Translations under genes and position numbers: made by a program
The notes under the pieces: generated by a model
Told to the model about the DNA's origin: nothing
Databases searched by the model: none
What the model saw: the letters and a program-made list of their open reading frames with translations, nothing else
Source of the DNA: JALZDI01 sp035557095
GTDB lineage: Bacteria > Actinomycetota > Actinomycetes > Propionibacteriales > Nocardioidaceae
Assembly (NCBI GenBank): GCA_035557095.1
Contig: DATMEB010000262.1
Coordinates: 1 to 64,000 of the forward strand
Length of the DNA stretch: 64,000 nt
Direction: 5' to 3'
Part shown: positions 36,876-45,534 of the stretch, in pieces
How positions within the stretch are numbered: the stretch's first letter is position 1
How the letters are laid out: every line of letters starts with the position of its first letter

Positions 36876-38290
36876 CCGTGTGCCCCTTCCCGGACTGCGT
36901 CCGGCCGGTCCAGCAGCGCGGCCGCGACGCGCTCGAGGCCGGCTCCGCGCGAGGCCTTGACCAGCACCACGTCACCGCTGCCGATGTCGTCGGCGAGGAA
37001 CCGCAGCGCGGCGTCGATGTCGGGCACGAACACCGACTCGCCGGCCCAGGACCCCTCCAGCGAGGCGCCGAGGTGGATGGGCTTGGCACCCTCCCCGACC
37101 ACCACCAGGCGGGACACGTCCAGGCGGACGGCGAGCCGTCCGACGGCGTCGTGCTCGTCGCGGCTGCCGGGCCCGAGCTCGAGCATCTCGCCGAGCACGG
37201 CGACGGTTCGGCGGTCCCGGGCGCCGATCACGGCCAGCGTCTTCAGCGCGGCGCGCATCGAGTCGGGGTTGGCGTTGTAGGCGTCGTTGACGACGGTCAC
37301 GCCGTCGGCACGTTCGCTGACCTCCATGCGCCACCGGGACCGGGCCGACACGTGCTCGAGAGCGGTGGCGACGTCGTCGAGCGGGACACCGAGCGCGAGG
37401 GCGACGGCGGCCGCGGCCGCGGCGTTGCCGGCCTGGTGCTCGCCGACGAGCGGCAGCGCCACGTCCACGGACTCACCAGCGGCCGCGAGGCCGATCTGCG
37501 GACGCCCGAGCGCGTCCATGCGCAGCGACGTGATGCGGAGGTCGGCGCGGGAAGAGCTGCCGAAGGTCATGACCCGCCCGCGTGTGCGCGAGGCCATCGC
37601 GGACACCAGCGGGTCGTCGGCGTTGAGCACGGCGACACCGCTCTCGTCGAGTGCCTCGACCAGCTCGCCCTTGGTCTGCGCGATCCCCTCCCGGTCGCCG
37701 AACTCGCCGAGATGAGCGACGCCGACGTTGAGCACGACGGCGACGTCGGGGCGCACCAGCCCGGCGAGGTAGCCGATGTCGCCGACGTGGCGCGCGCCCA
37801 TCTCCAGCACCAGATGGCGCGTGGAGGCGTCGGCGCGCAGCACCGTCAGCGGCAGCCCGAGCTCGTTGTTGTACGACCCCGCCGTCGCCACCGTGGGCCC
37901 GACGCGGTCGAGGATCTGGGCGAGGACGTCCTTGGTCGTCGTCTTGCCCTGCGAGCCCGTGAGCCCCACGACCCGGCAGTCGGGAAGCCGGTCGCGTACG
38001 ACGGAGGCGAGGCGGCCGAGTGACTCCACCACGTCGTCGACGACCACGCACGGCACGTCGACCGGACGCGACGCGAGCACAGCCGCGGCACCCTGCTCGA
38101 CGGCGACGACCGCGAAGTCGTGACCGTCCACGTGCTCGCCTTGCACGGCCACGAACAGCCCGCCGGGCTCGGGGGCACGTGAGTCGACGAACGCCGGCCC
38201 GGTGACCTGCACGCGGCCCGGATCGCCGTGGCCGTCGTGGGTTCGGCCTCCGACGACCTCGGCGACCTCGGCGAGCGTCATCGGGATCAT
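36872..38290 (-). CDS. murF: UDP-N-acetylmuramoyl-tripeptide--D-alanyl-D-alanine ligase
   Basis: MurF adds D-Ala-D-Ala. The 472-residue protein has VDSRAPEPGGLFVAVQG, the ATP motif LTGSQGKTTTKDVL near residue 113, EMGARHVGDI, NVGVAHLGEFG and VVNDAYNANPDSM. The ATG at 38290 overlaps the murE stop (ATGA); an in-frame ATG three codons later is an alternative start. Confidence 0.97.
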   Translation of the reverse strand: MIPMTLAEVAEVVGGRTHDGHGDPGRVQVTGPAFVDSRAPEPGGLFVAVQGEHVDGHDFAVVAVEQGAAAVLASRPVDVPCVVVDDVVESLGRLASVVRDRLPDCRVVGLTGSQGKTTTKDVLAQILDRVGPTVATAGSYNNELGLPLTVLRADASTRHLVLEMGARHVGDIGYLAGLVRPDVAVVLNVGVAHLGEFGDREGIAQTKGELVEALDESGVAVLNADDPLVSAMASRTRGRVMTFGSSSRADLRITSLRMDALGRPQIGLAAAGESVDVALPLVGEHQAGNAAAAAAVALALGVPLDDVATALEHVSARSRWRMEVSERADGVTVVNDAYNANPDSMRAALKTLAVIGARDRRTVAVLGEMLELGPGSRDEHDAVGRLAVRLDVSRLVVVGEGAKPIHLGASLEGSWAGESVFVPDIDAALRFLADDIGSGDVVLVKASRGAGLERVAAALLDRPDAVREGAHG

Positions 38291-39870
38291 GGGGCCGCGC
38301 CGATGCGTCGCCCGGGGCGGCCCTCGGTCAGCGCCTCCCACGCCACCGCGCGGTCGTCGAACGGATGGATCACGCCGGCGATCTCCTGCCCCTGCTCGTG
38401 TCCCTTGCCGGCGACCAGTACGCAGTCGCCGGGTCGCGCCATCGCGATCGCGCGGTGGATCGCCGTGCGCCGGTCGCCGACCTCGACCAGCTCGGCCTGC
38501 TCGGCCTGCTCGACCTGCCGGGCGCCGTCCAGCATCTCCGCGCGGATGTGCGCGGGGTCCTCGGTGCGCGGGTTGTCGTCGGTCACCACGAGCACGTCGG
38601 ACAGCCGCGAGGCCGCGGCGCCCATCATCGGGCGCTTGCCGCGGTCGCGGTCGCCGCCGGCGCCGATCACCGTGATCACCCGTCCGGGCGTGACCGTGCG
38701 CAGCGCGGAGAGCACGGCGGTCACCGCGTCGGGCTTGTGCGCGTAGTCGACGACCGTGACGAAGTCCTGGCCCGCGTCGACCCGCTGGATCCGGCCGGGT
38801 ACGCCGGTCAGCCCGGCCAGCCCGTCGACCACCTGGCGCAGGTCGTACCCCGCCTCGCCCAGCGCCGCGATCGCCGCCAGCGCGTTGGCAACGTTGAACG
38901 GGCCGGGCATGCCGATGCCCGCCACGAACCGGGTGCCGCCGGGCGCGACGACCACGAAGTCTGCGCCGTCGGCGCGCAGGCGTACGTCCTCGGCACGCCA
39001 GTCGGCGTCGCTTCCGTCCGCCGAGAACGTGCGGGTGGGGATCTGTGCACCCTCGACCAGCCGGCGCCCGTGCGCGTCGTCGACGTTGACCAGCGCGCGG
39101 CGTGCACGCCGCGGCGTGAACAGCGACGCCTTGGCCTGGAAGTAGTCCTCGACGTCGCGGTGGAAGTCGAGATGGTCGCGCCCGAGGTTGAGGAACACCG
39201 CCAGGTCGAACACCACCCCGTCGACGCGTCCCATCACCAGGGCGTGGCTGGAGACCTCCATGGCGCACGCGCGGATGTCCCGGTCGCGCATCAGCGCGAA
39301 CAGCGCGTGCAGCTCGGGGGCCTCCGGCGTCGTCAGCGTGGTCTTGACGAACTGGCCGTCGAGCCGCGTGCCGACCGTGCCGATGACACCGCACGCCTCG
39401 TGCGCGCCCATCAGCCCGGCCTCGCACATGTAGGTGGTGGTCGTCTTGCCGTGCGTGCCGGTGATCCCGACCGTGGTGAGCACCTCCGCCGGATGACCGT
39501 GCATGCGCGCGGCGAGCTCTCCGAGCACCCTGCGCGGGTGCTCGACCACGCATAGCGGCACCCCGTGGCCGGCAGCGCCAGGACCGGCGAGCATGTCCGC
39601 ACCGGCGGCGTCGGTGAGCACAGCGATCGCGCCGGAGCCGACCGCCGACGCCGCGAACTCCGCACCGTGCACTTTGCTGCCAGGCAGCGCGGCGTACAGG
39701 TCGCCGGGCTCAACCGTGCGGGAGTTCAGCGTCAGGCCGGTGACCTCGACCGGGTCGCCGCGCACGATGCCCCCGACCCAGTCCGCGACCGTCTGCAGGC
39801 TCACGGGTGCCGTCCGCGGACGCGCGACAGCGACGGCGTTCGTGGCTGCGTCGGGCAGGTCATGGGGCAC
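38287..39870 (-). CDS. murE: UDP-MurNAc-L-Ala-D-Glu--2,6-diaminopimelate ligase
   Basis: MurE adds the third stem residue. The 527-residue protein has LTLNSRTVEPGDLYAALPG, the ATP motif TGTHGKTTTTYM, and VVTDDNPRTEDP, whose DNPR sequence marks diaminopimelate-type enzymes, so DAP rather than lysine is the expected substrate. Whether the LL or meso isomer is used cannot be told from sequence. GTG 39870 is the start; 19 bp separate it from the ftsI stop. Confidence 0.96.
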   Translation of the reverse strand: MPHDLPDAATNAVAVARPRTAPVSLQTVADWVGGIVRGDPVEVTGLTLNSRTVEPGDLYAALPGSKVHGAEFAASAVGSGAIAVLTDAAGADMLAGPGAAGHGVPLCVVEHPRRVLGELAARMHGHPAEVLTTVGITGTHGKTTTTYMCEAGLMGAHEACGVIGTVGTRLDGQFVKTTLTTPEAPELHALFALMRDRDIRACAMEVSSHALVMGRVDGVVFDLAVFLNLGRDHLDFHRDVEDYFQAKASLFTPRRARRALVNVDDAHGRRLVEGAQIPTRTFSADGSDADWRAEDVRLRADGADFVVVAPGGTRFVAGIGMPGPFNVANALAAIAALGEAGYDLRQVVDGLAGLTGVPGRIQRVDAGQDFVTVVDYAHKPDAVTAVLSALRTVTPGRVITVIGAGGDRDRGKRPMMGAAASRLSDVLVVTDDNPRTEDPAHIRAEMLDGARQVEQAEQAELVEVGDRRTAIHRAIAMARPGDCVLVAGKGHEQGQEIAGVIHPFDDRAVAWEALTEGRPGRRIGAAP

Positions 39871-39889
39871 GGCGCGAGGCTACCGGCGG

Positions 39890-41776
39890 TCACCAGGTAG
39901 TCGGGAGTTTGGGGGCCCGAGACCCCGTCGGCGGTACGGCGTACTTCTGCAGCGCATAGCTGGTGATGTCGTGGAACACCGGCCCGCCGGCGGAGCCGCC
40001 GCCGTCGCCGCTGCTGGGGTCGTGCAGGACGACGTAGGTGAGGAACCGGGGCTCGTCGGCCGGCGCGAAACCCCCGAAGGAGATCGTGAACCCGTTGTAG
40101 AGCCCGGTCTCGGGGTCGACCCGGTCCGCGGTGCCGGTCTTCCCCGCGACGCGGTAGCCGGGGATCGCGGCGTCCGGGGCTGTTCCGTCCTCGGCGGTCA
40201 CGAGCTCCATCATCGACGTGACCGCGCGCGCGGCGTCCGCGCTCACCACCCGCCGCTGGTCGGGAGCGTCGTGGGGATGCATCTCCCCCTCGTCGTCGAC
40301 GGACCCGCGCACCAGCGACGGCTCGATGCGAACGCCGTCGTTGGCGATCGTGGCCAGGGCCGAGGCCATCTGCAGCGCGGTCACCGACATCCCCTGCCCG
40401 AAGGCGATGGTGTCGTGCGTGATCGGCAGCCAGTCCTCCACCGCCGGGAGCAGCCCGGAGCTCTCCCCCTTCAGGGCGATGCCGGTCCGCTGCCCGAGAC
40501 CGAACCTCGTGAGATAGCCGCGCAGCCGCTTGCTGCTCATCTCCTCGGCGGCCAGGACCGTGCCGATGTTGGAGGACTGCGCGATGACACCGGCCATGGT
40601 CAGCCGCAGCGTCGGGTGCGGGAACCAGTCCTTGATGCTCTCCGACTCACGCTGCAGCAGCGGCGGCACGGTGATCTTGGTACGCGGTGTGACCAGGCCG
40701 GCGTCGACGAGCGCGGACGCGGTGAGGGCCTTCTCCACACTGCCGGGCTCGTAGACGTTCTGCACCGCAGGGCTGCCCAGGTTGCCGTTGGCGTCGTCGA
40801 CCGGGCGGTTGGGGTCGAACGTCGGGTAGTCGGCCAGTGCGAGCAGCTCACCCGTGCGGGTGTCCATCGTGACGACCGAGCCGGACGACGACCCGGTCTG
40901 CCGCACCGCCTGGGCGAGCCGGCGCTGGGCGAACCACTGCAGGTCGCGGTCGATGGTCAGCCGCACGTCGCGGCCCGGTTCGGGTTGGTCGACGGTGCTC
41001 TCGGCGAGCGGGATGCGCGTGCCGGTGGCGTCGGTCATGTACGTCGCGTGACCGTTCCTGCCGGTCAGCGTCTCGTCGAGCGCGAACTCCAGGCCTGCCA
41101 GGCCCTCACCGTCGGTGCCGACGAACCCGAGCATGTTGCTCGCGACGTCACCCGCGGGGTAGGTGCGCAACGGGTCGTCCTCGACGTACACACCGGTCAG
41201 GTTGCGCCGGTCGAGCTCGCCCATCACGTTCTTGACCTGGGCGGGCAGAACCCGACGGGCGAGGAACTCGTAGCGGGACCCGGGGGCGCGCAGGGCGGAC
41301 AGCAGGTCGAAGTAGGAGAGGTCGAGGCGCCGCGACAGGACGGCGGCCGTCGCCGGTGCGTCGTTGACCATGGTCGGGTCGGTGACCAGCCGGTGCGCGG
41401 CGACCGTCTCGGCCATGACGGTGCCGTCGCGGTCGACGATGTCGCCGCGCGGCGCGGGGAGCGTCACCTCGGTCGCACCGTCGAGCCGGTCGGCCTTCTC
41501 GGTGTAGGCGTAGGCCTCGATGCCCTGGATCTGCACCAGCCGGCCGGCGAACAGCGTGAGCACGAACATCAGCAGGATCAGGCTGGAGCGCAGCCGGAAC
41601 TTCGGCCCGGCCAGCTTGAACCTGCGGGGCGGGCGGCGGGTGCGGGCCCGCGGACTCCTCGGGTGCGGGCGCCTGTCTCTTTGGCTGCTGTCTCTTTGGC
41701 TGCCGTCTCGTCGGCTGCTGTCGCGCCGGCTCCTCTCGCGCTGCCGCCCTCTCGGCGAAGGCTTGCGCTGGGTCAC
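39890..41776 (-). CDS. ftsI: Septal D,D-transpeptidase FtsI (class B PBP)
   Basis: FtsI cross-links septal peptidoglycan. The 628-residue protein has an Arg/Ser-rich cytosolic tail (1-55), one membrane helix (about 63-83), a PBP dimerisation domain (GDIVDRDGTVMAETV) and the transpeptidase domain. The three active-site motifs are intact: S346-V-E-K349 in YEPGSVEK, SSN in IAQSSNIGT, and KTGT in RVAGKTGTADRV. The SxxK lysine is kept although the usual Thr-Phe between is Val-Glu. The GTG start overlaps the upstream ftsL-like stop by 4 bp. Confidence 0.95.
   Translation of the reverse strand: MTQRKPSPRGRQRERSRRDSSRRDGSQRDSSQRDRRPHPRSPRARTRRPPRRFKLAGPKFRLRSSLILLMFVLTLFAGRLVQIQGIEAYAYTEKADRLDGATEVTLPAPRGDIVDRDGTVMAETVAAHRLVTDPTMVNDAPATAAVLSRRLDLSYFDLLSALRAPGSRYEFLARRVLPAQVKNVMGELDRRNLTGVYVEDDPLRTYPAGDVASNMLGFVGTDGEGLAGLEFALDETLTGRNGHATYMTDATGTRIPLAESTVDQPEPGRDVRLTIDRDLQWFAQRRLAQAVRQTGSSSGSVVTMDTRTGELLALADYPTFDPNRPVDDANGNLGSPAVQNVYEPGSVEKALTASALVDAGLVTPRTKITVPPLLQRESESIKDWFPHPTLRLTMAGVIAQSSNIGTVLAAEEMSSKRLRGYLTRFGLGQRTGIALKGESSGLLPAVEDWLPITHDTIAFGQGMSVTALQMASALATIANDGVRIEPSLVRGSVDDEGEMHPHDAPDQRRVVSADAARAVTSMMELVTAEDGTAPDAAIPGYRVAGKTGTADRVDPETGLYNGFTISFGGFAPADEPRFLTYVVLHDPSSGDGGGSAGGPVFHDITSYALQKYAVPPTGSRAPKLPTTW
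41675..41734 (-). repeat. Four tandem 15-bp repeats in the ftsI N-tail
   Basis: Units of the form GTCTCTTTGGCTGCT on the plus strand occur four times in register, the last one diverged. They encode the QRDSS/RRDGS-type repeats of the FtsI cytosolic tail. Confidence 0.8.
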
Positions 41777-42312
41777 CGGCCGCTCCCTCCGCTTCCTGGT
41801 CCGGGCTCGCTCGCACCGCCGGCCCCCTCGGCCGCGCCTGCTCCCCCATTCCTACCGGTTCGCACCGGCGAGGCGTGCTCGGCGCGCGGGGGCGTCAGGA
41901 AGTCGGCCGGGGCGACCGCGAGCGCCGGTGCCGCGTTGCCGAGCACCTTGCCGTCGGTGAGCCGCAGGAACGCCGGGCTGTCGTTGGGCACCATCCCCAT
42001 CGCGGCCGCACGGTCGGCGACCCGCTGCGGTTCGCGCAGCTCGGCGACCTGGAGCTCCAGCGCCTCGCGCTGCTCGGTCAGCACCTGGGCGCGGTCCTCC
42101 ATGTCGCGGGCCTGGAACGCACCCTGCTGCAGGGAGGTGTTGAGCACGAGCAGCCCGACCAGGCCGAGCCCCAGGACGGTGAGCACCAGCGCGGCGAACG
42201 GCACCCGTGGGGCGTTGGTCGTGCGTCCGCGAACGACCGAGAGGCGCGCCCGGTTCGTGACGGCATCGGCGAAGCGGACACGGGCCCGCGTCGGGGCCAG
42301 GAACGAGCTCAT
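41773..42312 (-). CDS. ftsL: FtsL-like septum formation protein
   Basis: The 179-residue bitopic protein has a basic cytosolic segment, one membrane helix at about 38-60 and a coiled coil (DMEDRAQVLTEQREALELQVAEL split across 70-92) ending in a REPQRVADRAAAMGMVPND motif typical of actinobacterial FtsL. A Gly/Ala-rich tail of about 45 residues follows. Position between rsmH and ftsI supports the call. Sequence identity in FtsL is always low, so the symbol is by position and architecture. Confidence 0.82.
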   Translation of the reverse strand: MSSFLAPTRARVRFADAVTNRARLSVVRGRTTNAPRVPFAALVLTVLGLGLVGLLVLNTSLQQGAFQARDMEDRAQVLTEQREALELQVAELREPQRVADRAAAMGMVPNDSPAFLRLTDGKVLGNAAPALAVAPADFLTPPRAEHASPVRTGRNGGAGAAEGAGGASEPGPGSGGSGR

Positions 42313-43259
42313 TCGACCTCCCTGATGCGTTCTGCTGCCCGTAGCCGGACCGATGCGGCCCGCGGGTTCGCCGCGACCTCCTGTGCGTCTGCCTGCTCTG
42401 CGCCTCGGGTGAGCAGTCGCAGCTGCGGCTGCTGGTCCGGTGGCACGATCGGCATGTCGGGGGGCGCGGTCGTGCGCGAGCGCTCCCCCAGTACCTGCTT
42501 GGTGAGCCGGTCCTCGAGCGAGTGGTACGACATCACCACCACCCGGCCGCCGAGTGCGAGCGCGTCGACGGCCGCCGGGAGTGCGCTGCGGAGTACGCCG
42601 ATCTCGTCGTTGACCTCGATGCGCAGCGCCTGGAAGATCCGCTTTGCCGGATGGCCGGACCGGCGCGCGGCAGCCGGGATCGCGGCCGCGACGACGTCGA
42701 CCAGCCGGGCGCTGGTGTCGAAGGGCTCGCGTTCGCGCTCACGCACGATGCGCTGCGCGATCCGCTGCGCGAACCGCTCCTCGCCGTACACCTTGAGCAG
42801 CCGGGCGAGCTCGGACACCGCGTAGGTGTTGAGCACGTCGGCCGCGCTCTGGCCGCGGGTGGGGTCCATCCGCATGTCCAGCGGCGCGTCCTTGGCGTAG
42901 GAGAACCCCCGCTCGCGCACGTCGATCTGCATCGACGAGACGCCGAGGTCGAACAGCACCCCCTGCACCCGGTCGTAGCCGAGCCGGTCGAGCACCTCGG
43001 GGATCTCGTCGTAGACCGCGTGCACGAGCGTGACGCGGGAGGAGAACTCGTGCAGCCGGGCACCCGCCCGCTCGATGGCCTGCGGGTCGCGGTCGATGCC
43101 CACCAGGTGCGCCTGCGGGCACTCGCGCAGCACGGCCTCGGCGTGACCGCCGAGGCCGAGCGTCGCGTCCACCAGGACCGCGCCGGCGCGCTCCAGCGGC
43201 GGGGCCACGAGGGCGACCACACGGTCGAGGAGGACGGGGACGTGGGCGGGTTCGGACAT
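42309..43259 (-). CDS. rsmH: 16S rRNA (cytosine(1402)-N4)-methyltransferase
   Basis: RsmH methylates C1402 of 16S rRNA using SAM. The 316-residue protein has HVPVLLDRVV at residues 6-15, the SAM loop VDATLGLGGHAEAVL, VGIDRDPQAI, LFDLGVSSMQ and the late MSYHSLEDRLTK motif. The ATG at 43259 is 7 bp from the stop of the small membrane ORF. The stop overlaps the ftsL-like start. Confidence 0.96.
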   Translation of the reverse strand: MSEPAHVPVLLDRVVALVAPPLERAGAVLVDATLGLGGHAEAVLRECPQAHLVGIDRDPQAIERAGARLHEFSSRVTLVHAVYDEIPEVLDRLGYDRVQGVLFDLGVSSMQIDVRERGFSYAKDAPLDMRMDPTRGQSAADVLNTYAVSELARLLKVYGEERFAQRIAQRIVREREREPFDTSARLVDVVAAAIPAAARRSGHPAKRIFQALRIEVNDEIGVLRSALPAAVDALALGGRVVVMSYHSLEDRLTKQVLGERSRTTAPPDMPIVPPDQQPQLRLLTRGAEQADAQEVAANPRAASVRLRAAERIREVE

Positions 43260-43266
43260 CGCGGCG

Positions 43267-43431
43267 TCAGCTCGCGAGTGCCGTGAGGAGCAGCAGGGCC
43301 GCGGCGAGCACGCTCGACGCGACGGCGGAGAACGCCACGACGGCCAGGCCGTCCTTGACCTCCTCGCGCACACGCCGGCGCGGTCGCGCACACACGTGGC
43401 CGTCGGCCACGAGTCCGGCAACGACGTTCAT
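43267..43431 (-). CDS. Small membrane protein between mraZ and rsmH
   Basis: A 54-residue frame starts at an ATG preceded 4 bp upstream by GGGGGG, a strong ribosome site. It encodes a basic stretch (CARPRRRVREEVKDG) and a C-terminal hydrophobic helix of about 23 residues rich in Ala, Val and Leu, so a tail-anchored or single-pass protein is likely. I do not recognise a family. It ends 7 bp before rsmH, which suggests cotranslation inside the dcw operon. Confidence 0.6.
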   Translation of the reverse strand: MNVVAGLVADGHVCARPRRRVREEVKDGLAVVAFSAVASSVLAAALLLLTALAS

Positions 43432-43606
43432 CCTGCCCCCCAGATCCCCCAGTGCTGCCGCCGCCGCCCGGACGGGCTTCGTGCGACCAGGTCCCCTCCC
43501 GCTCGCCCTGGGAAGCAGCCCTCTGGCACCGGGGAAGGTGCGCCAGAAGGCTGGGCGAGCGGGGCGGAGACCTCGTCGTACGACGCTCGTCGCCGGATCG
43601 GTTGGC

Positions 43607-43666
43607 GGGCTGGTCGGTGGGCTGGTCACTGAACTCATCACTGGGCTCATCACTGGGATCACCACC
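43607..43666. repeat. Five tandem 12-bp repeats upstream of the small ORF
   Basis: Degenerate 12-bp units (GGGCTGGTCACT, GAACTCATCACT, GGGCTCATCACT and variants) run head to tail in the 285-bp gap between mraZ and the small membrane ORF. The rest of the gap shows no clear gene or promoter. Confidence 0.7.
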
Positions 43667-43716
43667 GTGCGGTCAACGGTTCGTGCTGGGTCCTCGTGGG
43701 ACCTCCCTGGGCCGAC

Positions 43717-44148
43717 CTACAAGATTCCGGGCAGCACCTCCTCGGAGAGATCCGCGAACGCCTGCTCCTGCTCGCCGGAGTAGCGCTGCCAGGACTCGGC
43801 GTCCCAGACCTCGACACGGTTCATCGCGCCGATGACCACGCAGTCGCGGGACAGCGAGGCGTACTCACGCAGCATCGGCGGGATCGTGATGCGCCCCTGC
43901 TTGTCGGGCGTCTCGTCGGAGGCGCCGGCGAACAGCATGCGCATGTAGTCGCGCGCCTTCTTGTTGGTCACCGGAGCCTGTCGGAACTGCTCGGTCAGCG
44001 CGGAGAACTCGGCCACCGGCCAGACGTAGAGACAACGCTCCTGTCCCCTGGTGATCACGAGGCCCTCCAACATCTCGTCGCGGAACTTCGCGGGAAGAAA
44101 CAACCGGCCCTTGTCGTCGAGGCGCGGGGTGTGGGTGCCGAAGAACAT
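43717..44148 (-). CDS. mraZ: MraZ transcriptional regulator
   Basis: MraZ is an AbrB-like double-domain DNA-binding protein at the head of dcw clusters. The 143-residue protein has both copies of the MraZ motif: DDKGRLFLPAKFRDE at about 11-25 and DKQGRITIPPMLREYA at about 82-97. In E. coli and others it represses its own operon by binding GTGG-type repeats in front of the gene, and such repeats are present here at 44168-44203. Confidence 0.96.
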   Translation of the reverse strand: MFFGTHTPRLDDKGRLFLPAKFRDEMLEGLVITRGQERCLYVWPVAEFSALTEQFRQAPVTNKKARDYMRMLFAGASDETPDKQGRITIPPMLREYASLSRDCVVIGAMNRVEVWDAESWQRYSGEQEQAFADLSEEVLPGIL

Positions 44149-44167
44149 CGGCGCTCACCTCCCGTTC

Positions 44168-44203
44168 CTCCAATGCGCTCCACCGTACACCACTTCTCCC
44201 CAC
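44168..44203 (-). promoter_or_regulatory. Putative MraZ operator: four repeats at 10-bp spacing
   Basis: On the mraZ strand the sequence reads GTGGGG, GTGGTG, GTGGAG and TTGGAG, each starting exactly 10 bp after the previous one. Three are full matches to the GTGGnG form of the E. coli MraZ box. The last unit ends 20 bp before the mraZ ATG. Helical phasing puts all four on one face of the DNA, as expected for an MraZ ring. Confidence 0.85.
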
Positions 44204-44529
44204 CGCCAACCCGGTTTTCCCGGATTTCACCCTCGTGTCGTGAGGCAGGTAGGCATGAACCCGCAGGTCAGACAGTGGTGGGGCAACGGGGGGCCCGGTG
44301 GTGGACGACGACGCCCGGGTGGCCGAACCACGGTGCGCTGCTCGTGCGCGGCTGGAAGGGCGAGCAGGCGAAACGCCTCTTGGGTCCGCGACCGGCGACG
44401 GCTAGCGTGAGATACGCGGCACTCCCTTCGTGACCACATCGTTACCGGTGTTCACGCCGTGGGCGTTCGCGGCTTGCGAGGATCGGGCGACATCGGGCGA
44501 CACAGTGACGGAGCCGGAGGGAAGTGTCG
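44204..44529. other. Intergenic region between divergent mraZ and moxR
   Basis: This 326-bp gap must hold the promoters of the dcw operon (leftward) and the moxR operon (rightward). A ribosome site GGAGGG (44516-44521) serves moxR. I could not identify convincing -10/-35 pairs, and short frames here lack codon bias or homology. Confidence 0.6.
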
Positions 44530-45534
44530 ATGCAGAGCACACCGGATGCGGAGGTCGAGGAGCCCTCGGAGTTCGCGACCCTGGCCAAGGTGGCAACCGG
44601 CATCCGGGAGTCCGTCGAGACCGTCATCGAGGGTAAGCCCGACGTCGTCAAGCTCGCCCTGACCGTGATGCTGGCCGAGGGCCACCTGCTGATCGAGGAC
44701 GTGCCCGGTGTCGGCAAGACGATGCTGTCCAAGGCACTCGCGGCCTCGATCGACTGCACGGTCAAGCGCATCCAGTTCACCCCGGACCTGCTGCCCTCGG
44801 ACGTGACCGGCGTATCGGTCTACAACCAGGAGACCCGCCACTTCGAGTTCCGGCCCGGCGGCGTCTTCGCCAACGTCGTGGTCGGCGACGAGATCAACCG
44901 CGCGTCGCCGAAGACGCAGGCAGCGCTGCTGGAGTGCATGGAGGAGGGTCAGGTCACCTCCGACGGCGTGACCTACGTGCTCGAGCGGCCGTTCATGGTG
45001 ATCGCCACCCAGAACCCCATCGAGATGGAGGGCACCTACGCGCTGCCGGAGGCGCAGCGCGACCGGTTCATGGCCCGGGTCTCGATGGGCTACCCGGTGG
45101 AGACCGCCGAGCTCGCGATGCTCAACAGTCGCAGCGGCGCCAACCCGCTCAACAGCGTCACCCCGGTGGCCAACGCCGCCGAGGTCGCGCGACTGGCCGA
45201 CGTCGTCGGCAACGTCTACGTCGCCGAGGCGGTCAAGCAGTACGCCGTCGCCCTGACCACCGCCACCCGCCGCTCCCCCGACCTGCGGCTCGGGGCATCT
45301 CCGCGCGCGACGCTGCACCTCGTGCGCGCGGCGCGTGCGGCCGCGGCCCTCGACGAACGCGACTACGTCATCCCCGACGACGTCCAGTCGCTGGTCGTCC
45401 CCGTACTCGCACACCGGCTGCTTCCCAACGCCGAGGCGCACCTCGCCGGCCGCTCCGCCGAGCGCATCGTGCACGACATCGTCGAGAACGTGCCGATGCC
45501 GCAGGCGCGGCCCCGCTTCACCTCCGGGGGGTGA
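44530..45534 (+). CDS. MoxR family AAA+ ATPase
   Basis: MoxR ATPases are thought to act as chaperones that mature or insert partner proteins, often encoded with DUF58 proteins as here. The 334-residue protein has Walker A in EDVPGVGKTMLSKAL, Walker B in VVVGDEINRASPKTQ, and ATQNPIEMEGTYALPEAQ as the sensor region. The ATG at 44530 has GGAGGG 8 bp upstream, better than the GTG at 44524. Its stop overlaps the DUF58 start (GTGA). Confidence 0.94.
   Translation: MQSTPDAEVEEPSEFATLAKVATGIRESVETVIEGKPDVVKLALTVMLAEGHLLIEDVPGVGKTMLSKALAASIDCTVKRIQFTPDLLPSDVTGVSVYNQETRHFEFRPGGVFANVVVGDEINRASPKTQAALLECMEEGQVTSDGVTYVLERPFMVIATQNPIEMEGTYALPEAQRDRFMARVSMGYPVETAELAMLNSRSGANPLNSVTPVANAAEVARLADVVGNVYVAEAVKQYAVALTTATRRSPDLRLGASPRATLHLVRAARAAAALDERDYVIPDDVQSLVVPVLAHRLLPNAEAHLAGRSAERIVHDIVENVPMPQARPRFTSGG

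Noticed and set aside
41675..41734. 15-bp repeats in ftsI as direct operator repeats
   Set aside because: They lie inside the coding region, keep the reading frame and encode a plausible disordered tail; no start of transcription is indicated nearby.
44204..44529. Short frames in the mraZ-moxR gap as small genes
   Set aside because: They lack ribosome sites, hydrophobic or conserved motifs and codon-position bias distinct from random high-GC DNA.
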